A stretch of 64,000 nt of DNA from positions 97,924-161,923 of the forward strand of contig NZ_CYPW01000008.1 of assembly GCF_001458175.1 (NCBI RefSeq), written 5' to 3'. Positions 33,685 to 41,611 of this stretch are shown one piece after another. The notes under the pieces are model-generated. The model was given only the letters and a program-made list of their open reading frames with translations, was not told the DNA's origin and did not search any database. Each line of letters begins with the position of its first letter. Positions within the stretch are counted from its first letter, which is position 1. The translations under genes were made by a program, and so were the position numbers. This DNA is from Shimia marina (lineage in GTDB: Bacteria > Pseudomonadota > Alphaproteobacteria > Rhodobacterales > Rhodobacteraceae).

Positions 33685-34231
33685 TCACGGGAACCCCGCA
33701 CGCATGTATGCGATGATTTTCCAGATTTCTTCTTCAGTCAGCGCTTCCCTGAAGGCTGGCATTTCTGTTCCGAAGCGCTGACCGCCCTCAGAAATTGCCC
33801 AGAGCAGATACTCGTCTCCCGACATCGGCATCTGAACAAACCATCTAAGGAGAGCCGGAGAAGGCACGAGAGACCGACCGGCCTCACCATCCCCGAGACC
33901 CTCGGCTCCATGACAACTTGCGCAGTTCGCTGTGTATAGCGTCTGGCCTTCCGCGATAACTTCAGGCGTCGCGCGAATAGTGCTCCGAGCGCCCCGATGA
34001 GCTGCGGGCACGCACTCGTTCATGTAAGTCCAATGTCGTTGCATGCGCTATTGCTGGCCCGGACCCATGTTGCCGTGTCCCCAGCCAGGCATGCGTTCAG
34101 ACCACATGTGGTTCGGTCCCATTGGCCCGTGACCCCACCCAATCGCCTCGCTGCTGCTGTGCGAAGGCTACAGTAGCAGAGATCATACACACCGCAACCT
34201 TACCAAAATAGCGTGATTTATGCTGCTTCAT
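33685..34231 (-). pseudogene. Decayed Met/His-rich cytochrome c gene
   Basis: Three pieces read in order: a signal peptide from ATG 34231 (behind AAGGAGAAG, ending AFAQQQ); a Gly/His/Met/Pro-rich part in another frame (GWGHGPMGPNHMW, PGWGHGNMGPGQQ); then, after an in-frame TAG at 34048-34050, a class I cytochrome c with CASCHG and a distal Met in EMPAF. One frameshift near 34150 and the amber codon break what looks like a single exported copper-type cytochrome. The intact 3' frame from ATG 34044 would lack a signal peptide, so no working heme protein is expected. Confidence 0.75.
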
Positions 34232-34269
34232 AGTCTTCTCCTTATGGTTTCCGATCAATGAAATTGCCG

Positions 34270-34737
34270 TCAGGCTGCTTCGTAACTCGTGAACACTTCG
34301 GTGTTACCGTCGCGCCGGATCAGAAATACATCGTAGGCTTCACGCTGATCTTCTGGCCCCATTCCGTGTGATCCATAGGGCATGCCGGGAACGGCGAGAC
34401 CGACTGCGTCTCGGCGTTCGTCCAGAAGGCGACGAATGTCTGCTGCGGGCACATGGCCCTCGATCATATAGCCTTCGATCTCGCCTGTGTGGCACGATAT
34501 CATCTCTTGGGGGATGCCATTGTCCAACTTGTGTCGGACCAGCAGTGTTCCAAAGCTGCGCTCCTCGGTCACACGGAAGCCTTCAGCCCGAAGAATATCA
34601 GCCCAAACCCGGCAACAGCTGCAATTCGGGTCCTTAAGAACGTGGATCGACGGAGCTCCCTGCGCAATCGCGGCGAAGGGTGCAATGCTGGTAAGACCTA
34701 CAGCGGCTATAATAATTTGACGGCGCGTTACATCAAT
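34270..34737 (-). CDS. DUF411 metal-binding protein with apparent ATT start
   Basis: About 155 residues when read from ATT 34737: signal peptide (RRQIIIAAVGLTSIAPFAAIAQG), metal motif DPNCSCCRVW, MISCHT, EGHVPAADI and GLAVPGMPYGSHGM. No ATG, GTG or TTG lies between the upstream in-frame stop near 34750 and the signal peptide; AAAGGA sits about eight bases before the ATT. The first standard start, GTG 34572, would cut off both signal and CxC. Either a rare ATT start or a lost start codon. Next to the broken cytochrome gene. Confidence 0.7.
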   Translation of the reverse strand: MDVTRRQIIIAAVGLTSIAPFAAIAQGAPSIHVLKDPNCSCCRVWADILRAEGFRVTEERSFGTLLVRHKLDNGIPQEMISCHTGEIEGYMIEGHVPAADIRRLLDERRDAVGLAVPGMPYGSHGMGPEDQREAYDVFLIRRDGNTEVFTSYEAA

Positions 34738-34788
34738 ATCAGTCGTCCTTTAGCTCTGTCCTAGTCTATTTCATCGCTTAGTGGCTGC

Positions 34789-35145
34789 TTATCTCCCGCG
34801 ATAGTTGTCGCAGGCCTCAACGCCCCCTGCGACCACATCGAGAAGTGCGTCCACATCGCTCAACAGCGTTGCGATACGTGCGCTACTGATACGGTAGCGG
34901 ATGAAGCGCCCATCTCGGTCGCTGTTAACTAGCCCGCACTCCAACAAGCATCGCAAGTGGTTGGATACGTTTGGTTGTGATAGTCCCGTACGCTCGACGA
35001 GTTCGTGAACAACCAGCGGCTCCCCGCACAGCGCGCCGAGAATAGACAAGCGGCTTGGGTCGGCAAAGCCGCGAAATAGTTTTGCGCGTTGTTCAATGGT
35101 ACCGACCTTGCGGTCCACAACGATCTGCGTCATATCATTGCTCAC
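34789..35145 (-). CDS. ArsR/SmtB-family metal repressor
   Basis: 118 residues with a winged HTH (LVERTGLSQPNVSNHLRCLLECGLV). Cysteines in GALCGEP and HLRCLLEC and a late EACDN could be ligands, as in the CmtR/CadC-like Cd/Pb sensors. Divergent from the HMA-CDF gene 45 bases away, so it most likely represses that exporter; the AT-rich TGATATATTATC between them is the probable operator region. Another start at 35133 is possible. Confidence 0.88.
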   Translation of the reverse strand: MSNDMTQIVVDRKVGTIEQRAKLFRGFADPSRLSILGALCGEPLVVHELVERTGLSQPNVSNHLRCLLECGLVNSDRDGRFIRYRISSARIATLLSDVDALLDVVAGGVEACDNYRGR

Positions 35146-35189
35146 TGATATATTATCCTTTGATCCACTTTAGCAGGAGAACTGCGATC

Positions 35190-36044
35190 ATGGCCAACGC
35201 TGATAGCACCGGTTCGGCGGCAGATATCCCATCCTTCCGTTACCGCGTTTCCGGTATGGATTGCGCCAAGGATGCCGCCCAGATCGAGCGGGCGGCGCAA
35301 TCTGCAGGTATCGCGCCTGACGCCGTGAAAGTGTCTACTGCAACGCACATAATGACTTTGACAGCTCCCGAAGCGCGCTTGCCGGAAATTGAAAAAGCCG
35401 TCGAGACAACAGGGTATGGGTTTGACCGCATCGAGAGCGACGAAGATATTCAGCAAGGTGCGGCCCATCAGGACCCTGGCTATCGCCGCGCGCTCTGGAT
35501 CGTTGTGATCCTGAATGTTGGTTATGGCGTTCTTGAAATGATCGGCGGGTTCATTGCCGGGTCACAGGCCGTGAAGGCCGACGCGTTGGATTTCATCGGC
35601 GACGGCGCAATCACCTTCCTCGGCCTGTTGGCCATCGGCTGGAGCCTCGCTTGGCGAGCGCGGTCGGCTCTGATCCAGGGCATCTTCCTCGGCCTGCTTG
35701 GTCTTGGAGTCTTTGGCACGACCATCATAAGGGCATTCGAGCCGACAACCCCAGACGCCACTTTGATGGGGATTCTGGGCCTGATTGCTCTTGTGATAAA
35801 TGTCATCTCCGTGCTGCCGTTGCTGCGGTACCGCAAGGGCGACGCGAACATGCGCGCTGTCTGGCTGTTCTCGCGCAACGACGCCATCGGCAACGCCGCA
35901 GTCGTTATCGCCGCCGGGCTGGTGGTTTGGCTAGGCAGCGCATGGCCCGATCTCATCGTAGCCTTCGGGATCGCCGGACTGTTCCTGCACTCGTCATGGG
36001 CGATCATCCGCGACGCGCGGGCCGATCTGAAGGCGGTGGCATGA
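35190..36044 (+). CDS. CDF-type cation exporter with N-terminal HMA domain
   Basis: 284 residues. Residues ~15-80 form an HMA metal-binding domain with SGMDCAKDA, followed by a six-helix CDF-like membrane part with DFIGDGAI and RNDAIGN. The HMA-CDF fusion suggests Zn/Cd/Pb handling. ATG 35190 lies behind AGGAGAACTG; the longer frame from 35055 overlaps arsR. The stop overlaps lspA, an exporter-LspA pairing also known from lead-resistance operons. Confidence 0.88.
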   Translation: MANADSTGSAADIPSFRYRVSGMDCAKDAAQIERAAQSAGIAPDAVKVSTATHIMTLTAPEARLPEIEKAVETTGYGFDRIESDEDIQQGAAHQDPGYRRALWIVVILNVGYGVLEMIGGFIAGSQAVKADALDFIGDGAITFLGLLAIGWSLAWRARSALIQGIFLGLLGLGVFGTTIIRAFEPTTPDATLMGILGLIALVINVISVLPLLRYRKGDANMRAVWLFSRNDAIGNAAVVIAAGLVVWLGSAWPDLIVAFGIAGLFLHSSWAIIRDARADLKAVA

Positions 36045-36550
36045 ACAGCCGCGTTCTCGGTGGGCTTTGCGCCATCGCCGCGTTTGGTGTTGATCAGGGC
36101 ACCAAGGCTCTTGCCCTGAACTCCCCGGCGCTTGAGAACGGGGTCGAGGTTCTGCCCTTTCTCAACCTCGTGCGGGTTTTGAACGATGGGGTCAGCTTCG
36201 GTATGCTCGGCGGGGTCGTACCCTGGTGGGGTCTGGTCGCACTTGCTGCCGTGGTCGTGGCATGGCTGCTGATCTGGCTGTGGAAGGCTCCGGACAGGCT
36301 GACAGGTGCGGCGCTCGGTCTGATCATCGGAGGCGCGCTTGGCAATATCCTTGACCGTCTGCGCTATCAGGCCGTCCCTGACTTTCTCGACTTCCATTAC
36401 AGGTCATACCACTGGCCGTCCTTCAACTTGGCTGACGTGGCGATCTTTTGTGGGGCAGCATTGCTGTTCTGGGACAGCTTTCGCACCTCGAAAGTTAGGC
36501 CGGAAAATCGGGAACAAGACAATCGCAAGGGAGATGTCACGGGGGGATAA
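36041..36550 (+). CDS. lspA: Lipoprotein signal peptidase (LspA), third copy
   Basis: 169 residues with LspA motifs LNDGVSFGMLGG, NILDRLRYQAVPDF and FNLADVAIF, the two Asp residues being catalytic. The C-terminus is longer and charged (FRTSKVRPENREQDN). ATG 36041 overlaps the exporter stop (ATGA), so it is translated from the same ArsR-controlled message. Confidence 0.92.
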   Translation: MNSRVLGGLCAIAAFGVDQGTKALALNSPALENGVEVLPFLNLVRVLNDGVSFGMLGGVVPWWGLVALAAVVVAWLLIWLWKAPDRLTGAALGLIIGGALGNILDRLRYQAVPDFLDFHYRSYHWPSFNLADVAIFCGAALLFWDSFRTSKVRPENREQDNRKGDVTGG

Positions 36551-36587
36551 CAGCTAACAGGCAAAGAACTTTGGGAGGGAATTCGGC

Positions 36588-37109
36588 TTGAGATTTTTGG
36601 ATTGGATTGACCGTGGCATTCGCGGCATCGGCGTCGTGACTGCGTGGCTGACAGTTGTTTCGATTGCTGCTTATGGCGCGCTTCAGATGCTGGATCGCAA
36701 GCTACAACTTGGCGTGTCGAGCTATTTGCCGGACCTGTCCACGTCACTGCTGTTCATCCTAATTTTCTTGACCTTTGGGTATACCTATCTGCGCGACGGT
36801 CACGTGCGCGTTGATGTTCTTCGCAGACATTGGTCCGCCCGCCGCATTGCTTGGATCGAACTGATTGGCGGCCTTTTTGTCCTTCTGCCGCTCGCCGCCA
36901 TCCTGACCTACTACGGATGGGACGGTTTGATGCGCACCACGAAATACGCGGAAACCCAGTTGTGGGCACAACGCATCACCGGGGTCATCGGCCCCATCTT
37001 GCTGGCTCTTGCCGGGATGATCGTAGCCCTTCGCAACATCGCCTTTCTGACAGGGAGACGTGCGCAAGGTGCACCGGAACAAGCAAGCGGCCTGCACAAT
37101 GGTGAATGA
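36588..37109 (+). CDS. dctQ: TRAP transporter small permease (DctQ-like)
   Basis: 173 residues, four membrane helices, with the DctQ-like FGYTYLRDGHVRVDVL. The TTG at 36588 follows GGGAGGG at eight bases. TRAP systems import organic acids or similar solutes using a Na+ or H+ gradient and need a periplasmic DctP protein; none is in the window. Only 37 bases separate it from lspA. Confidence 0.9.
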   Translation: MRFLDWIDRGIRGIGVVTAWLTVVSIAAYGALQMLDRKLQLGVSSYLPDLSTSLLFILIFLTFGYTYLRDGHVRVDVLRRHWSARRIAWIELIGGLFVLLPLAAILTYYGWDGLMRTTKYAETQLWAQRITGVIGPILLALAGMIVALRNIAFLTGRRAQGAPEQASGLHNGE

Positions 37110-38472
37110 GGTCCTCACGGTTGCCATGCTTGTCGTGATGGCGATTGGGGTTTTCAGTGGCTTTCCGGTGGCGCTGGTGCTCGCGGGGACAGGCTTCTTG
37201 GGGTTTGTCGCTGCGGTTTGGGTGGGGATCACTGATTTTCAGCATCTGGGGCTGATCTACCTGCGGGCCCGTGGTGTACTGACCAATGAATCAGTCCAAT
37301 TCACCAGCGTTCCAATGTTGATTTTTCTTGGCCTGATCCTGAATGCCAGCGGGATTGCCGAAACCATGTTTCGCTTGCTGGGGCGTCTTCTGACAGGCGT
37401 TCCCGGTCGCTACGCCATTGCGACTTTGCTGATCGGCCTCGTTCTTGCGCCCGCCGCCGGGGTGATCGGTGCTTCCGTCATAACTGTGGCGTTGGTGGCC
37501 TATGCCCCGATGATGGCGTCGGGCTACGCACCGCGAACCGCAGGAGGCGCTGTCGCAGCTTCTGGAGCATTGGGTGTCGTGTTCCCGCCAGCCGTGATGC
37601 TGTTCTTCATCTCGAACGTGTTCTATCTGCGCATCGGATTGATGTATGTGGCCCTCATCGTACCTGTGCTTCTGATGGTCATGGCCTTCGCGGTCTACTT
37701 TGCGGTCACCTTGAGAAAAACGGTCGAAATCCCGCTGGACACACCCAAGACCAATCTTGTGTCAGACCTCTTGTTTGTACTCGCGTCTGTCGCGGTCATC
37801 GCATCCATTCCGCTCAGCATCATTCTGGGCTTTGCGACACTAACAGAGGCGGCTGGAGTAGGGGTTTTTGGCGCGCTTTTGGTTGCTCTGGCGCGAAAGC
37901 GTCTGTCTTTCTCGTCGTTAAACTCTGTCACGGTGCAGACAAGCACGATGACGTCGATGGTCTTCTTCATCGTACTTGGCGCATCGGTGTTTTCGCTCAG
38001 TTTCCACCTCGTTGGTGGACCAAATGTGATCTTCGACTGGATATCCGCATTCGATCTCACCCGGTGGGAACTGTTGGCCATGCTCCTTGGCGTGATCATC
38101 ATACTTGGGTTTGTTTTTGACTGGATCGAGGTGCTGCTGGTCTTTGTACCCGTACTGATGCCGATTATTTCAGAGCTCGACTTCGCAGATCACGTCGGCT
38201 CTGCCTACTTTGCACAAATCTGGATCGCTGGCCTGATAGCCTTGGCGTTGCAGACGTCTTTTCTGACGCCCCCTTTCGGTTATGCCCTGTTCTTTGCCAA
38301 GATGGCCGCACCGAAGGGTATCAATCTGTCTGATATCTATCGCGGAGCGGTACCCCTTGTTGCCATTGAGATTGCATTGATCGCGGCGCTGATCTCGTTT
38401 CCTCAGCTTATCACTTGGCTGCCCGAAATGGCCCTTGGGGATGCCGATGCGCCGCAATTGATACAGCGGTGA
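37099..38472 (+). CDS. dctM: TRAP transporter large permease (DctM-like)
   Basis: 457 residues with about twelve membrane helices and DctM features (GVIGASVITVALVAYAPMMASGY, VFPPAVMLFF, FLTPPFGYALFF). The ATG at 37099 overlaps dctQ by 11 bases and has a weak binding site, suggesting coupled translation. The 219 bases after it hold nothing recognisable. Confidence 0.93.
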   Translation: MVNEVLTVAMLVVMAIGVFSGFPVALVLAGTGFLGFVAAVWVGITDFQHLGLIYLRARGVLTNESVQFTSVPMLIFLGLILNASGIAETMFRLLGRLLTGVPGRYAIATLLIGLVLAPAAGVIGASVITVALVAYAPMMASGYAPRTAGGAVAASGALGVVFPPAVMLFFISNVFYLRIGLMYVALIVPVLLMVMAFAVYFAVTLRKTVEIPLDTPKTNLVSDLLFVLASVAVIASIPLSIILGFATLTEAAGVGVFGALLVALARKRLSFSSLNSVTVQTSTMTSMVFFIVLGASVFSLSFHLVGGPNVIFDWISAFDLTRWELLAMLLGVIIILGFVFDWIEVLLVFVPVLMPIISELDFADHVGSAYFAQIWIAGLIALALQTSFLTPPFGYALFFAKMAAPKGINLSDIYRGAVPLVAIEIALIAALISFPQLITWLPEMALGDADAPQLIQR

Positions 38473-38691
38473 GTGATGTAGCCTGCAGCGGGGGAAAGCA
38501 TTCCCTTGTGGGTTCTCTAGGTTTAACCGTTTTTTCGGATTGAGCTGAAGCGGCCACTGGCGCAGCCGCAGCGAAATGGTGCTTAGTCCGCTCTCCGGAC
38601 AAACGCACCGAAAGCAGCGAAGGGCCGGTATTTGAACAACTCAGCACGCTAAAATTCTCGCAGCATGATGGCAAAGCTGTCTTTGTCAGCG

Positions 38692-39387
38692 CTAGTAGTT
38701 CACCTGTTCGAAGCCGTAGTTGCCCTCATAGTCACGCCAATCGACGAAGACAGATCGGTGATAGATACCCGGGCAATTCTGGCCCCAACGTTCAAGTCCC
38801 ACATGGGCCTCGGGCAGGGCAGTTATGGAAGATCGCTGCCATGAGAAATCGCCTTGGGTCCCGTAGGTGCCGAGGACCACGGTCGCGCTTCGGTTACAAT
38901 CCCCATCGCGCCCGGACTCGTGCTGTCGTGCATACCGTACATCGAAGACGCGGATGGACCGCACGAAATTGAACTCTGGCCCGCTGATATCGATGTCCGC
39001 GCGGTCCTGAACAAGCCGAAGGGTGAAGTCTGTGGGAACGAGATTATCTACTGGCAAGGATTGGAGCGGTCGACGGTTGTCGGTCCGGTACAAGGCTTCA
39101 ATTATGCGGTCAGCGTTGTTTGATTGCCGATCGCTCTCATAGGACGCGCCCATGGGACAGCGCCAGATTTGCAGCGGCGGTTCCACTGGCCAAGGCGTAA
39201 TCCGCCGGATGAACTCGGCGCGGGCTCGGGCGCAAGGGACGGAAGCGGGCCAGCCGCCAGACAGGCACAAGAGGATCGCGCAATCGATCGGGTAGGTCTG
39301 CGCGCGGGCGGGTGCCGGCAGCGAAAAGCTTGTCGCGGCCAAAGCGACTGCGACCGAGGGGAGGAGCTTCTTGAGTAAATGGCGCAT
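38692..39387 (-). CDS. Unknown exported protein with transfer-type operator
   Basis: 231 residues: signal peptide (SVAVALAATSFSLPAPARAQTYP) and a cysteine-bearing mature part (DCAILLCLSGGWP, VPCARA, IWRCPMG, RDGDCN, QNCPG). ATG 39387 follows GGAGG. No family recognised, but the CAILLCL...P opening recurs in proteins of conjugative elements, and the promoter region carries the same palindrome as the virB operon. Confidence 0.75.
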   Translation of the reverse strand: MRHLLKKLLPSVAVALAATSFSLPAPARAQTYPIDCAILLCLSGGWPASVPCARARAEFIRRITPWPVEPPLQIWRCPMGASYESDRQSNNADRIIEALYRTDNRRPLQSLPVDNLVPTDFTLRLVQDRADIDISGPEFNFVRSIRVFDVRYARQHESGRDGDCNRSATVVLGTYGTQGDFSWQRSSITALPEAHVGLERWGQNCPGIYHRSVFVDWRDYEGNYGFEQVNY

Positions 39388-39424
39388 ACTGGGGGACCTC
39401 CGTGAGAGGAGTTCAGCATACATA

Positions 39425-39440
39425 CGATAATATACTATCG
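39425..39440. promoter_or_regulatory. Palindromic operator candidate, second site
   Basis: CGATAATATACTATCG, the reverse complement of the 32300 site but for one base, about 40 bases upstream of the exported-protein ATG at 39387. In the direction of transcription both sites read GTT-CGATAGTATATTATC. Confidence 0.6.
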
Positions 39441-39580
39441 CAACGCAAAATATTAAGCCGCATAATGAAGTTTATGTTAACCAACTGGCGCCCTGAGCCG
39501 CTAAAACATTACGATTTGATAATGCCCCGGCAAGGGCAGTGCCACCGTACCAAAGTTACTCCTTTGCGAAAGGAGCGACC

Positions 39581-39670
39581 ATGTTCAGAACTTTCGGATT
39601 GCTCTTGGGTCTCGCAACTGCTGTAGTTCTTTTGTTTATGGTTTCGAACAGATGCTGTCTTCTGCGAAGG
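39581..39670 (+). pseudogene. Possible truncated small membrane-protein gene
   Basis: ATG 39581 stands behind a strong AAAGGAG and opens a hydrophobic N-terminus (MFRTFGLLLGLATAVVLLFMV). The frame then changes character and continues antisense into the SpoIIAA-like gene until 39907, so the original 3' end seems lost. End given is where membrane-like sequence stops. Confidence 0.3.
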
Positions 39671-39689
39671 CATCTGATTGAAAGCTACT

Positions 39690-40052
39690 CTACCTTTCAC
39701 TTGCCCAGGCGATTGCCGCCTTCATTTCCGCCGGGTCGAACTAACGGAGTTCTGCCGTGGTCAGCACGTCGGCGAACCTGGTTCCCCACTCCAACAAAGC
39801 CCCTTCGCCCACCACAGCGACGCGGCGGAAGTCATTCCTATGGGCTGTGTCGATTTTCAGATCTTCGAGCAGAGCGGACGGCCCATCGTAGCCTTCGAAC
39901 CTCGTGAGATCGAGAACCAGGCCGGGCTTACTTGTCTCTTGCAGGCGCTCATGAAGCAGGGCGTGCATCCGTTTCAGGTCGCTTTCGCTGAGCTTGCCCT
40001 CGCAGGCGAGGCCAATCGTGTCGTCATGAGCTGTCAGTGTCTCGGTGAACAT
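39690..40052 (-). pseudogene. SpoIIAA-like (STAS) gene interrupted by amber codon
   Basis: From ATG 40052 (behind GAGGAAAACC) the frame reads a SpoIIAA-like protein (GLACEGKLSESDLKRMH, GLVLDLTRFEGYDG) to ADVLTTAELR, then TAG at 39741-39743. Beyond it the same frame goes on FDPAEMKAAIAWASER to a TAG at 39690-39692, which is the normal family C-terminus (..RYFDPAE...AIAWA). The amber replaces the expected Tyr codon. The 103-residue product may be partly folded. Overlaps the CDF 3' end. Confidence 0.72.
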
Positions 40053-41004
40053 GGTTTTCCTCCTCTTTTTCCGGTTTGCCGTGACCGTAAAGGTCAGCGT
40101 TTTCGTGTGCGCGGTCTTCGTGCTCAAATTCCAGACTCGAATGACCGATGCTGAAATCGTCCTTCAGCCGGTCCTTGATCGCGGCCTTGATCTTTTCGAT
40201 TTGACCCCAGCCGTCCGCTGTCAGCACGACGTGGCAGTCCAGAGCCGCCTCGTGCTCCTGCATCTGCCACAGATGCACGTGATGAACGTCCGCGACACCA
40301 TCCACACCCCGCATCGCCTGAACGACGGTTTCATTATCGATGTCCGGTGGACTGCCGAGCATCAGCGTCCGAATCGGACCGCCGATCTCGGTAAATGCGA
40401 GGTAGAGGATGTAGAGAGCGATGCCGATGGTGATCGCCGGGTCGACCCACCGCATGTTGTAGAGGAGGATGAGCGAGCCGCCGATGATGACCGCCACGGA
40501 GGCCAAAGCGTCCGATAGGTTGTGCAGGAAGAGCGCACGGATGTTCACGCTGCCTTTCTGCATCGAATAGGTGAGCAGCGCCGTCAACGTGTCGACGACC
40601 AGTGCCACACCGCCCAGGATCACCACCGTCCAGCCCTGTACCTCTGGTGGGTCGATCATGCGCATGCCACCCTCGTAGATCAGGTAGAAGCCGATCAGGA
40701 TAAGTGTCGTGTAGTTGATGAGCGCTGCGACGATTTCTACCCGCCCATAGCCGAAGGTCATGCGCTTGTCCGCCGGGCGGCGAGCGATCTTACGCGCGAA
40801 GAAGGCGATCACCAGCGACGCCATGTCCGAGAAATTGTGGAGGGCATCCGCGATCAGCGCGAGGCTGCCGGAAAGGATCCCGCCGACGATCTGCGCGACC
40901 GTCAGGAGGCCGTTGGCCCAGATGGCGATGGAGACGCGACGATCACCGGATTGAGGATCGATGTGGGCGTGGCCGTGATCATGCGGCACGGTTCGTCTCC
41001 TCAT
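40024..41004 (-). CDS. CDF-family cation efflux protein, copy B
   Basis: 326 residues: His-rich start (PHDHGHAH), six membrane helices with DALHNFSDM and HNLSDALASV as metal-site motifs, and a C-terminal cytoplasmic domain with DVHHVHLWQMQEHEAALDCHV and a His/Glu-rich tail. Zn/Co/Ni/Cd export by proton exchange. ATG 41004 overlaps the transglutaminase-like gene by 26 bases exactly as in copy A; the frame to 41076 is only overlap. Confidence 0.92.
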   Translation of the reverse strand: MRRRTVPHDHGHAHIDPQSGDRRVSIAIWANGLLTVAQIVGGILSGSLALIADALHNFSDMASLVIAFFARKIARRPADKRMTFGYGRVEIVAALINYTTLILIGFYLIYEGGMRMIDPPEVQGWTVVILGGVALVVDTLTALLTYSMQKGSVNIRALFLHNLSDALASVAVIIGGSLILLYNMRWVDPAITIGIALYILYLAFTEIGGPIRTLMLGSPPDIDNETVVQAMRGVDGVADVHHVHLWQMQEHEAALDCHVVLTADGWGQIEKIKAAIKDRLKDDFSIGHSSLEFEHEDRAHENADLYGHGKPEKEEENHVHRDTDSS

Positions 41005-41566
41005 GGCGGTGGTTCGGCCGATCGAATCCGGGGACCGGCGGCAAGATTCCGCGGCGGATGCGGCGAACCCTGGCATTCATCCAGTGACGGATGACGTGGC
41101 GATAGAGCAAGTCGCGCACAAATCCGAAGTTCTGGCGGTGATTGACCCATCCGTCGCCCAAGTCCACCTCTACCCAGGAGTGGAGGATTTCGGACGGCGC
41201 GAGGGGATAGACGAGTTCCGGAACGACGCCTCTCTGAAGCGCCTTGTGGATTGTGAACCCGTGCAGTCGGCAGCGAACTCCCACGCCACGCAGCAGGGCC
41301 ATGAGGAGCGTGCCCTTGGTGTTGCACTGCCCGTGGCCATCTGCGAGGACCTCGGACGCCGGAATGTCGTCGGCGCGGTTGTAGCCGAAGGTAATCTCGT
41401 TCCTGACGAAATCGTAGATGGCCCCAATTCGGTCGTCGCTGGGAAGGTCTGCCCAGCCGCGCTCCTCGATCAGTTTTGCAATTGAGGTCGCGTCAAAATC
41501 CAGCAGCCGGGTTTTGGCCAAATGAGGGTCGGCGGGGTTCACGGGATACCTCCTCGAATCGTTCAC
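40979..41566 (-). CDS. Transglutaminase-like protein, copy B, internally shortened
   Basis: 195 residues against 253 in copy A. The Cys (GQCNTKG) and His (LHSWVEV) are kept, but right after WVNH the protein jumps to RQNFGFVRDLLYRHVIRHWMN, skipping about 58 residues in frame. This removes the segment with the third catalytic position. It may be inactive or act as a binding protein. Controlled by box B1. Confidence 0.75.
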   Translation of the reverse strand: MNDSRRYPVNPADPHLAKTRLLDFDATSIAKLIEERGWADLPSDDRIGAIYDFVRNEITFGYNRADDIPASEVLADGHGQCNTKGTLLMALLRGVGVRCRLHGFTIHKALQRGVVPELVYPLAPSEILHSWVEVDLGDGWVNHRQNFGFVRDLLYRHVIRHWMNARVRRIRRGILPPVPGFDRPNHRHEETNRAA

Positions 41567-41571
41567 GAGAA

Positions 41572-41602
41572 TATGTAGTTGCTACAGTCACTGTAGCTTC
41601 AA
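41572..41602 (-). promoter_or_regulatory. MerR-type promoter/operator B1
   Basis: Minus strand: TTGAAG (41597-41602), 19-base spacer, TACATA (41572-41577); dyad CTACAG-TGA-CTGTAG at 41582-41596. Confidence 0.84.
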
Positions 41603-41611
41603 GCCCCGATT

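Noticed and set aside
33410..33781. 123-codon plus-strand frame opposite the cytochrome 3' end
   Set aside because: Overlaps the conserved cytochrome coding part antisense and shows no recognisable feature.
39741..39743. Programmed recoding of the amber codon (for example by a special tRNA)
   Set aside because: Nothing in the window supports it; gene decay is simpler, since nearby genes also carry lesions.
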